Below are positions 7,298 to 15,068 of a stretch of DNA of 31,389 bases, piece after piece. The first letter of the stretch is position 1, and the number at the start of each line of letters is the position of its first letter. Where the stretch lies: assembly GCA_944385645.1 (NCBI GenBank), contig CALWYA010000002.1:1-31389 (forward strand), written 5' to 3'. Below the pieces are notes generated by a model. That model made no database searches. It worked only from the letters and a program-made list of their open reading frames with translations, and was not told where the DNA came from. The position numbers were made by a program, and so were the translations under genes. Origin of the DNA: an uncultured Oscillospiraceae bacterium (GTDB taxonomy: Bacteria > Bacillota > Clostridia > Oscillospirales > Oscillospiraceae).

Positions 7298-7540
7298 ATG
7301 ATTACCCCCTTCAACCGCGCGGAGTTATTGATCACCTGCGACCTGAACCGCTTCAACCAGGCGCGCGATGCCCTGGAGGGAGCGGGGATCGATTTTCGCT
7401 GCCGTATTAAGGATCTGGCCAGCCGCAATTGGGCCCGGGACGGCGCCTTTGCGATCAACCAAGACGCCCGGGTGGAGTACAAGCTGTACGTCCGGAGGGA
7501 CCAGCTGGACTGGGCCAGTCAAGTTCTGCGGGCGCAATAA
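7298..7540 (+). CDS. Small conserved-looking protein of unknown function
   Basis: An 80-residue soluble protein with a strong AAAGGAGG site and ATG start, set between pnp and mtaD. Its beta-alpha-beta pattern (LLITCDLNRFNQARDALEGA, then a basic middle, then YKLYVRRDQLDWASQVL) resembles the small DUF2007-type putative signal-transducing fold, but this is a weak visual match. It has no cysteines beyond C11 and C31, no membrane segment and no catalytic motif. Co-transcription with the purine genes is likely from the tight spacing (17 bp to mtaD). Confidence 0.72.
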   Translation: MITPFNRAELLITCDLNRFNQARDALEGAGIDFRCRIKDLASRNWARDGAFAINQDARVEYKLYVRRDQLDWASQVLRAQ

Positions 7541-7557
7541 AATAAAAGGAGCGACCT

Positions 7558-8862
7558 ATGGCAATCCTCTTGGAACATGTCACCGCCGTCACCATGGACG
7601 AGGAGCGGCGCGTTTTGAAAGACGCCTTTGTGGCGGTGGAGGGGACGAAGATCGCCTCCGTGGGGCTGGAGCGCCCGGAGGGGACCTTTGAACGGGTCAT
7701 CGACGGGACGGGCAAGGTCCTGATGCCCGGCCTGATCAACTGCCATACCCACGTGGCAATGACCCTCCTGCGGGGGTACGGCGGGGGGCACGATCTGCAG
7801 CACTGGCTCCACGACTATATCTTCCCCGCCGAGGCCAGGCTGGACGAGACCTGCGTGGCCGCCGGGGCCGCCCTGGGCATGGCCGAGATGATCGCCTCGG
7901 GCACCACCTGCATCGCCGACATGTATATGCACAGCGGGGCGGTGGCCCGGACCGCCCTGGAGGCGGGCCTGTCCGCCAATCTGTCCTGCGGCGGGGTGTG
8001 GTTCGGCGCCCCGGAGGACTTCTCCCCGGACAAGTGCGGGGACTGCCAAAACCAGATCGCCCTGACCGAGGGGTGGCACGGGGCCAACGGGGGGCAGATT
8101 TTGGTGGACGCCTCCATCCACGCCGAGTACACCTCCAATCCCCCCCTGTGGCAGTGGATGGCCGACTACGCCGCCGCCCATGGTCTGGGGATGCAGGTCC
8201 ACATCTCCGAGACGGGATCGGAGCACCAGGGCTGTCTGGACAAGTACGGCCTGACCCCGGTGCAGCTGCTGGACCGGTATGGGGTGTGGCGCGGCGGCGG
8301 AACGGCGGCCCACTGCGTGTGGGTGACCGACGAGGATATGGACCTCATGGCCCGGCGGAACATTACCGCCGTCCACAACCCGGTGTCCAACCTGAAGCTG
8401 GCCTCCGGGGTGGCCCGGGTGCCCGCCCTGCTGGAGGCCGGGGTCAACGTGGCCCTGGGCACCGACGGGGTGGCCTCCAACAACAGCCACGACCTGTTCG
8501 AGGAGATCAAGCTGGCCGCCATCCTCCACAAGGGGGTGTCGGGGGACCCCGCCGCCGTGTCCGCCCTCCAGGCCCTGGAGATGGCCACGGTGAACGGGGC
8601 CAGAGCGCTGGGCCGCGCCGACACGGGGGTCATCGCCCCGGGGAAGACCGCCGACCTGATTCTGCTGGACTTCACCCGCCCCGGCCTGACCCCCTGTCAC
8701 GACGTGTATGAGAACCTGGCCTTCTCCGCCCGGGGCTCCGACGTGGTCATGAATATGGCCCGGGGGAAGGTCATATATGAAAACGGGACCTTTTTCACCC
8801 TGGACCTGGAGGGCATCCGAGCCCGGGTGGAGGGCTATGCCCTGCCCCGCATCTTTGGTTGA
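7558..8862 (+). CDS. mtaD: 5-methylthioadenosine/S-adenosylhomocysteine deaminase
   Basis: This 434-residue amidohydrolase is expected to convert S-adenosylhomocysteine, methylthioadenosine or adenosine to the inosyl forms. The metal site is visible as NCHTH (H63, H65), QVHISET (H215, E218), AAHCVW (H252) and LGTDGVASNN (D303). The N-terminal beta strands and the final beta segment of the composite barrel are present, and the length is typical. The frame opens with AAAAGGAG before ATG. Its position just after a purine nucleoside phosphorylase suggests recycling of SAM by-products by deamination followed by phosphorolysis. The relatives SsnA and chlorohydrolase-like enzymes share the scaffold, but the residue pattern fits MtaD best. 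Confidence 0.9.
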   Translation: MAILLEHVTAVTMDEERRVLKDAFVAVEGTKIASVGLERPEGTFERVIDGTGKVLMPGLINCHTHVAMTLLRGYGGGHDLQHWLHDYIFPAEARLDETCVAAGAALGMAEMIASGTTCIADMYMHSGAVARTALEAGLSANLSCGGVWFGAPEDFSPDKCGDCQNQIALTEGWHGANGGQILVDASIHAEYTSNPPLWQWMADYAAAHGLGMQVHISETGSEHQGCLDKYGLTPVQLLDRYGVWRGGGTAAHCVWVTDEDMDLMARRNITAVHNPVSNLKLASGVARVPALLEAGVNVALGTDGVASNNSHDLFEEIKLAAILHKGVSGDPAAVSALQALEMATVNGARALGRADTGVIAPGKTADLILLDFTRPGLTPCHDVYENLAFSARGSDVVMNMARGKVIYENGTFFTLDLEGIRARVEGYALPRIFG

Positions 8863-8877
8863 TTTAGGAGATTTTCT

Positions 8878-10734
8878 ATGGCCTATCGTGATCCCGCTCC
8901 CCGCCGGCTGAGCGGGCAGAAGCAGAATACCTTCTTCGGCGGCGCCGCCGTCCTGGCCCTGGGCATCCTGGTGGTCAAGCTCATCGGCATGTTCTACAAG
9001 ATCCCCCTGACCAACATCATCGGGGAACAGGGCAACGCCGACTTCGGCAACGCCTATAACATCTACGCCGTCCTGCTGACCATCTCCACCGCCGGCCTGC
9101 CGGTGGCGGTGTCCAAGATGGTGTCCGAGGCCAACGCCCTGGGCCGGCGCAATCAGGTGCACAAGATCTTCCGCACCTCTCTGGGGGTGTTCCTCCTGCT
9201 GGGGGGCGTCTCCTTCCTCATCATGTTCTTCCAGGCTGACCAGCTGGCCGCCATGATGAACGACGACAAGGCCGCTCTGGGCATCCGGGCTCTGGCCCCG
9301 GCGGTGGTGTGCGTGGGCTGTCTGTCCGCCTTCCGGGGCTATGCCCAGGGCCACGGGCAGATGACCCCCACCGCCGTCTCCCAGATCATCGAGGCCCTGT
9401 GCAAGCTGGTCATCGGCCTGTCCCTGGCCCTGTGGCTCATCCGGGCCGGCCAGGGGGAGGACGTGGCCGCCGCCGGCGCCATCACCGGCGTGACGGTGGG
9501 TACCGTAGTGGCCGCCGCCTATATGGCCATCCACCATCTGCGCCAGCGCATGCAGGAGCCCGTGGACCGCCGGGACGTCCCCGACCGGGGGGCAGACATC
9601 CTCCGGGAGCTGCTGCGCATCGCCATCCCCATCACCCTCAGCTCCTCCATGGTGGGCATCGTCACCGTCATCGACACCGCCCTGGTCCAGGGGCAGGTGC
9701 AGCGGGTGCTGCTGGAGGACCCGGCCAGCTGGGCCATGTACGCCGATGTGACCGACTTCGAGCCCCTGCGCCAGGCCCTGAACGCCTGGACCGGGCAGCT
9801 GGAGGCGGGAATGGCCGCCGACATCGGCACCCTCCACCAGCTGGTGGGGCAGGCCGCCGCCAGCCAGACCCCCTCCGCCCTGGAGGCGGCCTCCCTGGCC
9901 CTGGACGAGGTGCTCCAGGACGTGAGCCGCACCCTGTACGGCAACTACAACGGGGCCATCAACATCTACAACCTGCCCACCGCCCTCATGGCCGCCCTCA
10001 CCGCCTCGGTGATCCCGGCGGTATCCGGGGCCCTGGCCCGGCGGGACCGCCGGGGGGCCAGCCGGGTGTCCGGTTCCGCCCTGCGCATCGCCGCCCTGCT
10101 GTCCTTCCCCATGGGGGTGGGCCTGTTCGTCATGGGCGAGCCCATCATCCGCCTGCTGTTCACCTCCCTGGACGCCCCCCTGGCCGGCTCCCTGCTGTCC
10201 ACCCTGGGGCTGACCGCCATCTTCTCCTGCGTCACCCTGGTGTGCAACTCGGTGCTCCAGGCCTTCGGCTTTATCACCCTGCCGGTGGTGGTGATGGTGC
10301 TGGGGGGCGTGGTCAAGGTGGTCACCAACTACACCCTGGTGGGCATGGGGGAGATCGGCATCTACGGCGCCCCGGTGGGCAGCGTGCTGTGCTTCGCCCT
10401 GTGCCTGGTCCTGGACCTGGCCATCATCGCCCGGGTGGTTCCCCACCATCCCCGGTTTCTGCCCATCTTTGCCAAGCCGCTGGCCGCTTCTGCTCTTATG
10501 GGCGGCACCGCGTGGGCGGTGTACGGCCTGCTCAGTCGGGTGCTGTCTGTTGTTCCCGAGGGAGAGACGGAGCGGGTGCTCAGCTGGTCGGGCAACGCGG
10601 TGGCCACTCTGGTCGCCATCGGCGCGGCGGTGGCGGTGTATGCTGTGCTGATCGTGCTGCTGCGGGCCATTTCCCGGGAGGATCTGGCCCTGATGCCCAA
10701 GGGGGAGAAGCTGGCCCGACTGCTGCGTCTGTGA
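8878..10734 (+). CDS. SpoVB/MurJ-like MOP-family lipid flippase
   Basis: A 618-residue polytopic membrane protein of the MVF/MATE-like flippase group (SpoVB, YabM, MurJ-type) that moves lipid-linked polysaccharide or peptidoglycan precursors across the membrane. The opening LSGQKQNTFFGGAAVLALG and the following KLIGMFYKIPLTNIIGEQG are classic for the SpoVB group, as are GLPVAVSKMVSEA (73-85) and PITLSSSM (251-258). Unusual is an extra soluble stretch of about 80 residues (roughly 271-352) between the seventh and eighth membrane helices. Its place before mazG and rqcP mirrors the yabM-yabN-yabO order of Bacillus, which supports the YabM/SpoVB identity over MurJ proper. Confidence 0.88.
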   Translation: MAYRDPAPRRLSGQKQNTFFGGAAVLALGILVVKLIGMFYKIPLTNIIGEQGNADFGNAYNIYAVLLTISTAGLPVAVSKMVSEANALGRRNQVHKIFRTSLGVFLLLGGVSFLIMFFQADQLAAMMNDDKAALGIRALAPAVVCVGCLSAFRGYAQGHGQMTPTAVSQIIEALCKLVIGLSLALWLIRAGQGEDVAAAGAITGVTVGTVVAAAYMAIHHLRQRMQEPVDRRDVPDRGADILRELLRIAIPITLSSSMVGIVTVIDTALVQGQVQRVLLEDPASWAMYADVTDFEPLRQALNAWTGQLEAGMAADIGTLHQLVGQAAASQTPSALEAASLALDEVLQDVSRTLYGNYNGAINIYNLPTALMAALTASVIPAVSGALARRDRRGASRVSGSALRIAALLSFPMGVGLFVMGEPIIRLLFTSLDAPLAGSLLSTLGLTAIFSCVTLVCNSVLQAFGFITLPVVVMVLGGVVKVVTNYTLVGMGEIGIYGAPVGSVLCFALCLVLDLAIIARVVPHHPRFLPIFAKPLAASALMGGTAWAVYGLLSRVLSVVPEGETERVLSWSGNAVATLVAIGAAVAVYAVLIVLLRAISREDLALMPKGEKLARLLRL

Positions 10735-10835
10735 CTCTGTTTTCCACATTTTGGTCGTAATTAAGGCGGGGGAGGGGGAGAATTTCCCTGTTTCCCGGGA
10801 AAAATAGAAAAATAGCTTGATAAGGAAGAAAAACT

Positions 10836-11618
10836 GTGGTAGATTTTCAATATGCATCTCATTATACGGTGGAGGACCTGCGCCGGATTATGGAGGCGCT
10901 GCGCGCCCCGGACGGCTGTCCCTGGGACCGGGCGCAGACCCACCAGTCCATTCGGGAGAATATGCTGGAGGAGGCCTATGAGGCCGCCGACGCCATCGAC
11001 CGGGGGGATGTGGACAATCTCCGGGAGGAGCTGGGCGACGTCCTGCTTCAGGTGGTGTTTCACGCGCAGATGGCCCGGGAGGAGGGCCGGTTCACCTTCG
11101 ACGACGTGGTGGACGGGATCTGCCGGAAGCTGATCTTCCGCCACCCCCATGTGTTTGGCGCCCAGACGGCCGGAGATCCGGAGGGCGCTCTGTCCGCCTG
11201 GGACGCCCAGAAGCGCCGGGAAAAGGGGCAGCGCACCACGGCGGACGCCATGGACAGCGTGGCCCGGGTCATGCCCGCCCTCATGCGGGCGGAGAAGCTC
11301 CAGGGGAAGGCGGCCAAGGCCGGCTTTGACTGGCCGGAGATCGGCCCCGCCCTGGACAAGGTATCCGAGGAGCTGTCCGAGCTGCGCCGGGCGGTGGAGG
11401 AGAACACCAATGTGGAGGAGGAGCTGGGCGACCTGCTCTTCGCCGCCGCCAAGGCGGGCCGCTTCGCCGGGGTGGACCCGGAGCACGCCCTGCAGCTGGC
11501 CTGTGACAAGTTCATCCGCCGGTTCCGGCGGGTGGAGACCCTGGCGGACAAGCCCCTGGACCAGCTGGACCTGCCCGCCCTGGAGGGGCTGTGGCGCCGG
11601 GCCAAGGAGGAGACTTAA
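10836..11618 (+). CDS. mazG: Nucleoside triphosphate pyrophosphohydrolase MazG
   Basis: A 260-residue enzyme with two tandem MazG folds that hydrolyses (d)NTPs to NMP and pyrophosphate. The first domain carries CPWDRAQTHQSI (28-39), EEAYEAADAI and REELGDVLLQVVFHA (metal-binding acidic residues); the second carries FDWPEIGPALDKVSEEL and EEELGDLLFA. The start is a GTG at 10836 with AAGGAAG seven bases upstream. It stands alone without the tetrapyrrole-methylase domain that YabN has in Bacillus. It follows the flippase by 101 bp, a gap that holds the perfect 12-bp palindrome TTTCCCGGGAAA at 10791-10802. Confidence 0.93.
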   Translation: MVDFQYASHYTVEDLRRIMEALRAPDGCPWDRAQTHQSIRENMLEEAYEAADAIDRGDVDNLREELGDVLLQVVFHAQMAREEGRFTFDDVVDGICRKLIFRHPHVFGAQTAGDPEGALSAWDAQKRREKGQRTTADAMDSVARVMPALMRAEKLQGKAAKAGFDWPEIGPALDKVSEELSELRRAVEENTNVEEELGDLLFAAAKAGRFAGVDPEHALQLACDKFIRRFRRVETLADKPLDQLDLPALEGLWRRAKEET

Positions 11619-11702
11619 AGGTCCCGCACCGCGGGCTTTAAGGATATAGGAAACGACGGCTGTGCCAATGGGCCGTCAAAAACTGCACAGGAGGAAAATC
11701 AC

Positions 11703-11978
11703 ATGAACAAGACCGAACTGATCGCTGCCGTGGCCGAGAAGGCCGAGCTGTCCAAGAAGGATGCCGAGGCGGCCATTACCGCCACCGTCGAGGCCATTAC
11801 CGAGGCCCTCTGCAAGGACGAAAAGGTCCAGCTGGTGGGCTTTGGCTCCTTCGAGGTGAAGACCCGCGCCGAGCGCATGGGCCGCAACCCCCAGACCAAG
11901 CAGCCCATTCCCATCCCCGCCTCCAAGGCCCCGGTGTTCAAGGCCGGCAAGGCCCTGAAGGACGCGGTGTCCAAGTAA
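11703..11978 (+). CDS. hup: HU-family histone-like DNA-binding protein
   Basis: A 91-residue nucleoid protein with the full HU architecture: MNKTELIAAVAEKAELSKKD, the dimer core and VQLVGFGSFEVKTRAERMGR. Then comes the DNA-binding arm with the NPQTKQPI motif, followed by KAPVFKAGKALKDAV. An AGGAGG site precedes the ATG. A weak hairpin CCCGC/GCGGG followed by TTT lies at 11623-11639, between mazG and this gene, so it may have its own promoter. A strong terminator follows at 11993, as expected for an abundant protein. Confidence 0.96.
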   Translation: MNKTELIAAVAEKAELSKKDAEAAITATVEAITEALCKDEKVQLVGFGSFEVKTRAERMGRNPQTKQPIPIPASKAPVFKAGKALKDAVSK

Positions 11979-11992
11979 GTTCTGATTCCGAA

Positions 11993-12024
11993 AGCGGGCG
12001 CCGCCTGGGCGGCGCCCGCTTTTT
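11993..12024 (+). terminator. Rho-independent terminator of hup
   Basis: A perfect 13-bp stem (AGCGGGCGCCGCC at 11993-12005 pairing with 12008-12020) ends in a run of five T, 15 bp after the hup stop codon. It separates hup from rqcP. Confidence 0.88.
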
Positions 12025-12046
12025 GAGCTGAAAAAGGAGTTTTGCT

Positions 12047-12289
12047 ATGCGACTGGACAAGTGGCTGAAGGTCTCCCGGCTGATCAAGCGGCGCACGGTG
12101 GCCAACGAGGCCTGTGACAACGCCCGGGTCACCGCCAACGGCCGGCCGGTGAAGGCCAGCTATGACGTGAAGGTGGGCGACCGGCTGGAGCTGAAATTCG
12201 GCGAGACCACCGTGAAGGTGGAGGTGCTGGTGGTGGCCGACAACGTGGGCAAGGCCGACGCGGCCGCCATGTACCGGGAGGTCCTCTGA
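12047..12289 (+). CDS. rqcP: S4-domain RNA-binding protein RqcP (YabO-type)
   Basis: An 80-residue single-domain S4 protein. MRLDKWLKVSRLIKRRTVAN, then DNARVTANGRPVKASYDVKV and GDRLELKF, form the alpha-L RNA-binding motif typical of RqcP/Hsp15. In Bacillus this protein binds stalled 50S-peptidyl-tRNA and supports RqcH-driven alanine tailing in ribosome rescue. AAAGGAG precedes the ATG. The mazG-hup-rqcP order resembles Bacillus mazG(yabN)-rqcP(yabO), with hup inserted. The next Bacillus genes yabP, yabQ and divIC are not here; an apbE group follows after one base. Confidence 0.92.
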   Translation: MRLDKWLKVSRLIKRRTVANEACDNARVTANGRPVKASYDVKVGDRLELKFGETTVKVEVLVVADNVGKADAAAMYREVL

Positions 12290-12290
12290 G

Positions 12291-13370
12291 ATGGCCCGAA
12301 GGATGGGGGCGCGGGGGGGCACTCTGGCCCTGTGTCTGGCGCTGGCCCTCTCCCTGCTGGGCGGGTGCGCCCGGCAGGAGGAGAAAAGCCAGCGGCAGCT
12401 CTTCGCCATGGACACGGTGATGACCCTCACCCTGTACGGGGAGGGGGACACCCGGGGGGCGGAGGAGATCCTGGATGGGAGCGTCCAGCAGATCCAGTGG
12501 CTGGAGGACTTCTGGTCCGCCGTCCGGCCTGAGGGGGACGTCGCCCGGGTCAACGCCGCCGGCGGGGCCGAGACCGAGGTGGCCGCCCCCACCGCCTCGC
12601 TGCTGCGCCAGTCCCTGGAGCTGTGCGCGGTCACCGGCGGGGCGCTGGACATCACCGCCTACCCGGCGGTGAAGGCCTGGGGCTTTATCGACCAGGAGTA
12701 CCGGGTGCCCTCCCAGGCGGAGCTGGCCGAGCTGGCCGGGCGCATCGACTACCGGCAGGTGTCGGTGGACGAGGGGACCCGGGACGGGGAGACGGTGTAC
12801 ACCGTGACCCTGCCCGCGGGGATGGAGCTGGACCTGGGGGCGGTGGCCAAGGGCCGGACAGCCGACCTGCTGGCCGAGAGCCTGGCCGCCGACGGGGTGT
12901 CCTCCGCCCTGCTGGACCTGGGCCAGAGCACCATCCGGGCGGTGGGCGAGAAGCCCGACGGCTCCCCCTGGCGCATCGCCGTCCAGGACCCGGCGGGGAC
13001 GGGCTATCTGGGGGTGCTGGAGCTCGCCGATCTGGCGGTGGGCACCTCCGGGGGCTATCAGCGGTATTTTGAGCAGGACGGGGTGACCTACTGGCACATC
13101 CTGGACCCGGACACCGCCGCCCCCGCCCGCAGCGGCCTGGCCGCCGTGACGGTGGTCTCCCCCTCCGCCCTGACCTGTGACGCCCTGTCCACCGCCCTGT
13201 TCGTCCTGGGGCTGGAGGAGGGAGTCCAGCTCTGGCGGGACCACCCGGAGCTGGAGTTCCAGGCCCTCTTCATCACCGATGAGGGGGAGCTGTACCTGAC
13301 GCAGGGGCTGGAGGACGCCTTCTCCCTGACGGAGGGCTATGAGGACCGGGAGGTGACGGTGCTGTCGTGA
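12291..13370 (+). CDS. apbE: FAD:protein FMN transferase, lipoprotein ApbE
   Basis: A 359-residue exported lipoprotein. It has a basic N-terminus, a hydrophobic helix and the lipobox LLGGC (lipid-anchored C26). ApbE uses FAD to attach FMN covalently to threonine of flavoprotein targets such as Rnf/Nqr subunits or extracytoplasmic flavoproteins. Motifs include AMDTVMTLTLYG (39-50), GALDITAYPAVKAWGF, MELDLGAVAKGRTADLL (flavin and Mg binding) and HILDP with the later AAVTVVSPSALTCDALSTAL. Start ATG lies one base after the rqcP stop. The stop overlaps the GTG of the NusG-II gene, so the three downstream genes are one unit that probably handles flavinylation or redox export. Confidence 0.94.
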   Translation: MARRMGARGGTLALCLALALSLLGGCARQEEKSQRQLFAMDTVMTLTLYGEGDTRGAEEILDGSVQQIQWLEDFWSAVRPEGDVARVNAAGGAETEVAAPTASLLRQSLELCAVTGGALDITAYPAVKAWGFIDQEYRVPSQAELAELAGRIDYRQVSVDEGTRDGETVYTVTLPAGMELDLGAVAKGRTADLLAESLAADGVSSALLDLGQSTIRAVGEKPDGSPWRIAVQDPAGTGYLGVLELADLAVGTSGGYQRYFEQDGVTYWHILDPDTAAPARSGLAAVTVVSPSALTCDALSTALFVLGLEEGVQLWRDHPELEFQALFITDEGELYLTQGLEDAFSLTEGYEDREVTVLS

Positions 13371-13741
13371 GCCGGAACGGGAAGATCATTTTGCTGGTGC
13401 TGCTGGCGGCGGCGGGCCTGTCCGTGGCCGCCGTGGCCGCCCGCCGGGGGGAGACGGACCACCCGGTGGCCCGGATCACCTGGGACGGGGAGGTGGTGGA
13501 GGAGATCGAGCTGGACCGGGTGGGCCGCGGCTACTCCTTCACCCTGGAGAGCCAGGAGGGGTCCAACACCATCTCGGTGGAGAAGGGCCGCATCCGGGTG
13601 GCCCAGGCGGACTGCCCCGATCAGGTGTGCGTGGACCAAGGGTGGATCGCCGACGGCACCGTCCCCATCGTCTGCCTGCCCCACAAGCTGGTCATCGAGA
13701 TCGTAGGGGGAGGGAGCGCCTTTGACGCGGCGGCGGGCTGA
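13367..13741 (+). CDS. NusG domain II-containing exported protein (DUF1312)
   Basis: A 124-residue protein with one N-terminal membrane or signal helix (residues 7-25) and an extracytoplasmic NusG-domain-II fold. Diagnostic are CPDQVCVDQGWI (83-94 region) and PIVCLPHKLVIEI, including three cysteines that could ligate metal or form a disulfide. GTG start overlaps the apbE stop (GTGA) and is preceded by GGGAGGTG. Relatives next to ApbE and a Gx transporter occur in flavin-based extracellular electron-transfer loci (EetA-like), which suggests a redox-membrane role. That specific function is inference from context. Confidence 0.88.
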   Translation: MSRNGKIILLVLLAAAGLSVAAVAARRGETDHPVARITWDGEVVEEIELDRVGRGYSFTLESQEGSNTISVEKGRIRVAQADCPDQVCVDQGWIADGTVPIVCLPHKLVIEIVGGGSAFDAAAG

Positions 13742-14237
13742 GGGGGCGGGGCGGCTGACCCGGCTGGCCCTGCTCACCGCCATCGCCCTGACCATCTTCC
13801 TCATCGAGGCCCAGCTGCCCGCCCTGACCACCATCCCGGGCATCAAACTGGGGCTGGCCAACATCGTGACGGTGTACGCCGTCTTCACCCTGGGCCCCCG
13901 GGACGCCCTGATGATCCTGTGCGCCCGGGTGTTCCTGGGGGCGGTGTTCTCCGGGCAGATGACCACGCTGTGGTACAGCGCCGCCGGGGGCCTGCTCAGC
14001 TGGTGCGCCCTGTGCCTGCTGCGGAAGGCGCTGGACAAAAGGCAGCTGTGGCTGAGCAGCCCGGTGGCCGGGGTGTGCCACAACCTGGGCCAGCTCTTGG
14101 CCGCCGCCGCCATGCTGGGCACCTGGGCGGTGCTGGCCTATCTCCCCTATCTGGTGCTGGCCGGCCTGCTGGCCGGGCTGTTCACCGGCGTGGCCGCCCA
14201 AACGCTGATCGGGCGGATGGAGAAGTTGGGGAGGTAG
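13722..14237 (+). CDS. Gx transporter / heptaprenyl diphosphate synthase component I-like membrane protein
   Basis: A 171-residue membrane protein with about five hydrophobic segments. RLTRLALLTAIALTIFLIEA, PGIKLGLANIVTVYAVFTLG and ARVFLGAVFSG are the core signatures of the family annotated as Gx transporter or HepS component I, related to ECF S-components. The start is a TTG at 13722, inside the end of the preceding gene (20-bp overlap), with GGGGAGGG upstream. EetB of Gram-positive electron-transfer loci belongs to this family. It could equally supply a quinone or flavin precursor. The ApbE/NusG-II linkage favours redox biology over isoprenoid synthesis. Confidence 0.85.
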   Translation: MTRRRAEGAGRLTRLALLTAIALTIFLIEAQLPALTTIPGIKLGLANIVTVYAVFTLGPRDALMILCARVFLGAVFSGQMTTLWYSAAGGLLSWCALCLLRKALDKRQLWLSSPVAGVCHNLGQLLAAAAMLGTWAVLAYLPYLVLAGLLAGLFTGVAAQTLIGRMEKLGR

Positions 14238-14745
14238 GATGCGGAAGGAATTAGGGATTAGGAGTTAGGAATTAGGAATTATTTTTGGGGGGCCCGCCGA
14301 GGTGTGTAGGGCGCACAATGTGCGCCCGGCCTTCCCCCGCCGGTACTTGTAGGGGCCGCCGCCTTTTGGCGGCCCTGGACCTTCCCCTTTAGGGGAAGGT
14401 GGCACGACCGAAGGCCGTGACGGATGAGGTGTTCCCGATTGCCCGCCCCGGTGGTTCATCGTCGCCCCCTCATCAGTCTCGCTTCGCTTGACAGCTTCCC
14501 CTCAGGGGGAAGCCTTTTGTAGGGGCGCCCGAAGGGCGCCCCTACGGAGGATGCGGACCTTGTAGGGCGCGACGACCCGGCGCGCCGTGGGCCGCCGGGG
14601 GCGGCGGCCCCTACAGGCAGAAACGACCGAGATTGTCGTAGGGGCGGCCCCGTGTGGCCGCCCGCGGGCCGATGAGGACATCGGCCCCTACGAAGTACGC
14701 CCTGTGTAGGGCGCGGCCTCCCGGACGCGCCGCCCTCCCCCGCAC
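14238..14745. repeat. Repeat island: heptamers, hairpin cassettes and a paired-end element
   Basis: No gene is supported in this gap. Heptamer-period TTAGGAA units occupy 14244-14281. Hairpin cassettes with GTAGGG flanks lie at 14306-14327, 14349-14375, 14519-14545 (12-bp perfect stem), 14562-14614, 14638-14663, 14666-14691 and 14706-14733; each has different arms. Between them, 14379-14517 is an element bounded by hairpins CCTTCCCCTTTAGGGGAAGG and GCTTCCCCTCAGGGGGAAGC, with GATGAGG (14423-14429) pairing to CCTCATC (14468-14474) inside. It resembles dispersed elements of gut clostridia seen from memory. None encodes a transposase. Confidence 0.75.
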
Positions 14746-14781
14746 AAAAAACGGATGGCCGTCATTCGGCCATCCGTTTTT
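14746..14781. terminator. Bidirectional terminator overlapping the end of the RHH gene
   Basis: A 15-bp perfect stem (AAAAACGGATGGCCG at 14747-14761 with 14767-14781) ends in T-runs on both strands. The stop codon of the minus-strand ribbon-helix-helix gene lies in its loop, so the last codons of that gene form the stem. Confidence 0.85.
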
Positions 14782-14932
14782 CGTATTTTTTCAGCAGGTC
14801 CTCAATGGCCTCGTCGATCAGGCGGGATTTGGGGACCCGAGTTTTCTGGGAGAGCATATTGAATGGCTCTACCAATTTGTTGTCAAGGGAAGAAATCAGC
14901 TTGGTGCGGTTGACCAGCTTGGCGTCCGCCAT
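14762..14932 (-). CDS. Small ribbon-helix-helix (CopG/Arc-type) DNA-binding protein
   Basis: This 56-residue protein has the ribbon-helix-helix layout: a short beta strand (VNRTKLISSLDNKL) followed by helix NMLSQKTRVPKSRLIDEAIEDLLKKYEKRMA. Such proteins act as repressors, often as antitoxins or plasmid and phage copy or partition regulators. The ATG at 14932 with AGGTGG upstream is preferred to the longer GTG frame from 14944. No toxin partner follows on its strand. The divergent neighbour is a cysteine-rich mini-protein. AT-richer codons set it apart from flanking genes, consistent with recent acquisition. Autoregulation through the repeats at 14951-15045 is likely. Confidence 0.78.
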   Translation of the reverse strand: MADAKLVNRTKLISSLDNKLVEPFNMLSQKTRVPKSRLIDEAIEDLLKKYEKRMAE

Positions 14933-14950
14933 TTGATACACCACCTATGC

Positions 14951-15045
14951 ACTACATGGTTACTATCTTATGCTATTAAGAGTAGCAGTAACTTTTTTCT
15001 CTGTCAACTAGTGACTACATATTGACTTAATGGTAACCATGTAGT
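14951..15045. promoter_or_regulatory. Operator region with 13-bp inverted repeat between divergent small genes
   Basis: ACTACATGGTTAC (14951-14963) recurs as its exact complement GTAACCATGTAGT (15033-15045), 69 bp apart. The left copy covers the leader of the ribbon-helix-helix gene; the right copy fills the promoter spacer of the divergent gene. Related half-sites GTGACTACAT (15011-15020) and AGTAAC lie between. A TTGACA on the minus strand (15007-15002) may be the -35 of the repressor gene; its -10 is weak. Occupancy of both repeats by the ribbon-helix-helix protein, possibly with looping, is inferred. Confidence 0.65.
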
Positions 15046-15050
15046 ATATT
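15022..15050 (+). promoter_or_regulatory. Strong sigma-A promoter of the cysteine-rich mini-gene
   Basis: TTGACT (15022-15027), a 17-bp spacer and TATATT (15045-15050). The spacer contains the operator repeat, so bound repressor would block polymerase. The predicted start site around 15055-15058 falls on the ribosome binding site GGTGAGG, implying a very short leader. Confidence 0.72.
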
Positions 15051-15068
15051 GATGGTGAGGTGATTAGA

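Noticed and set aside
7519..10857. A very long minus-strand open frame (over 1100 codons) opposite mtaD and the flippase
   Set aside because: It is antisense to two well-recognised genes; the frame stays open because of GC-rich codon bias. The translation is Gly/His/Gln-rich low-complexity with no family resemblance.
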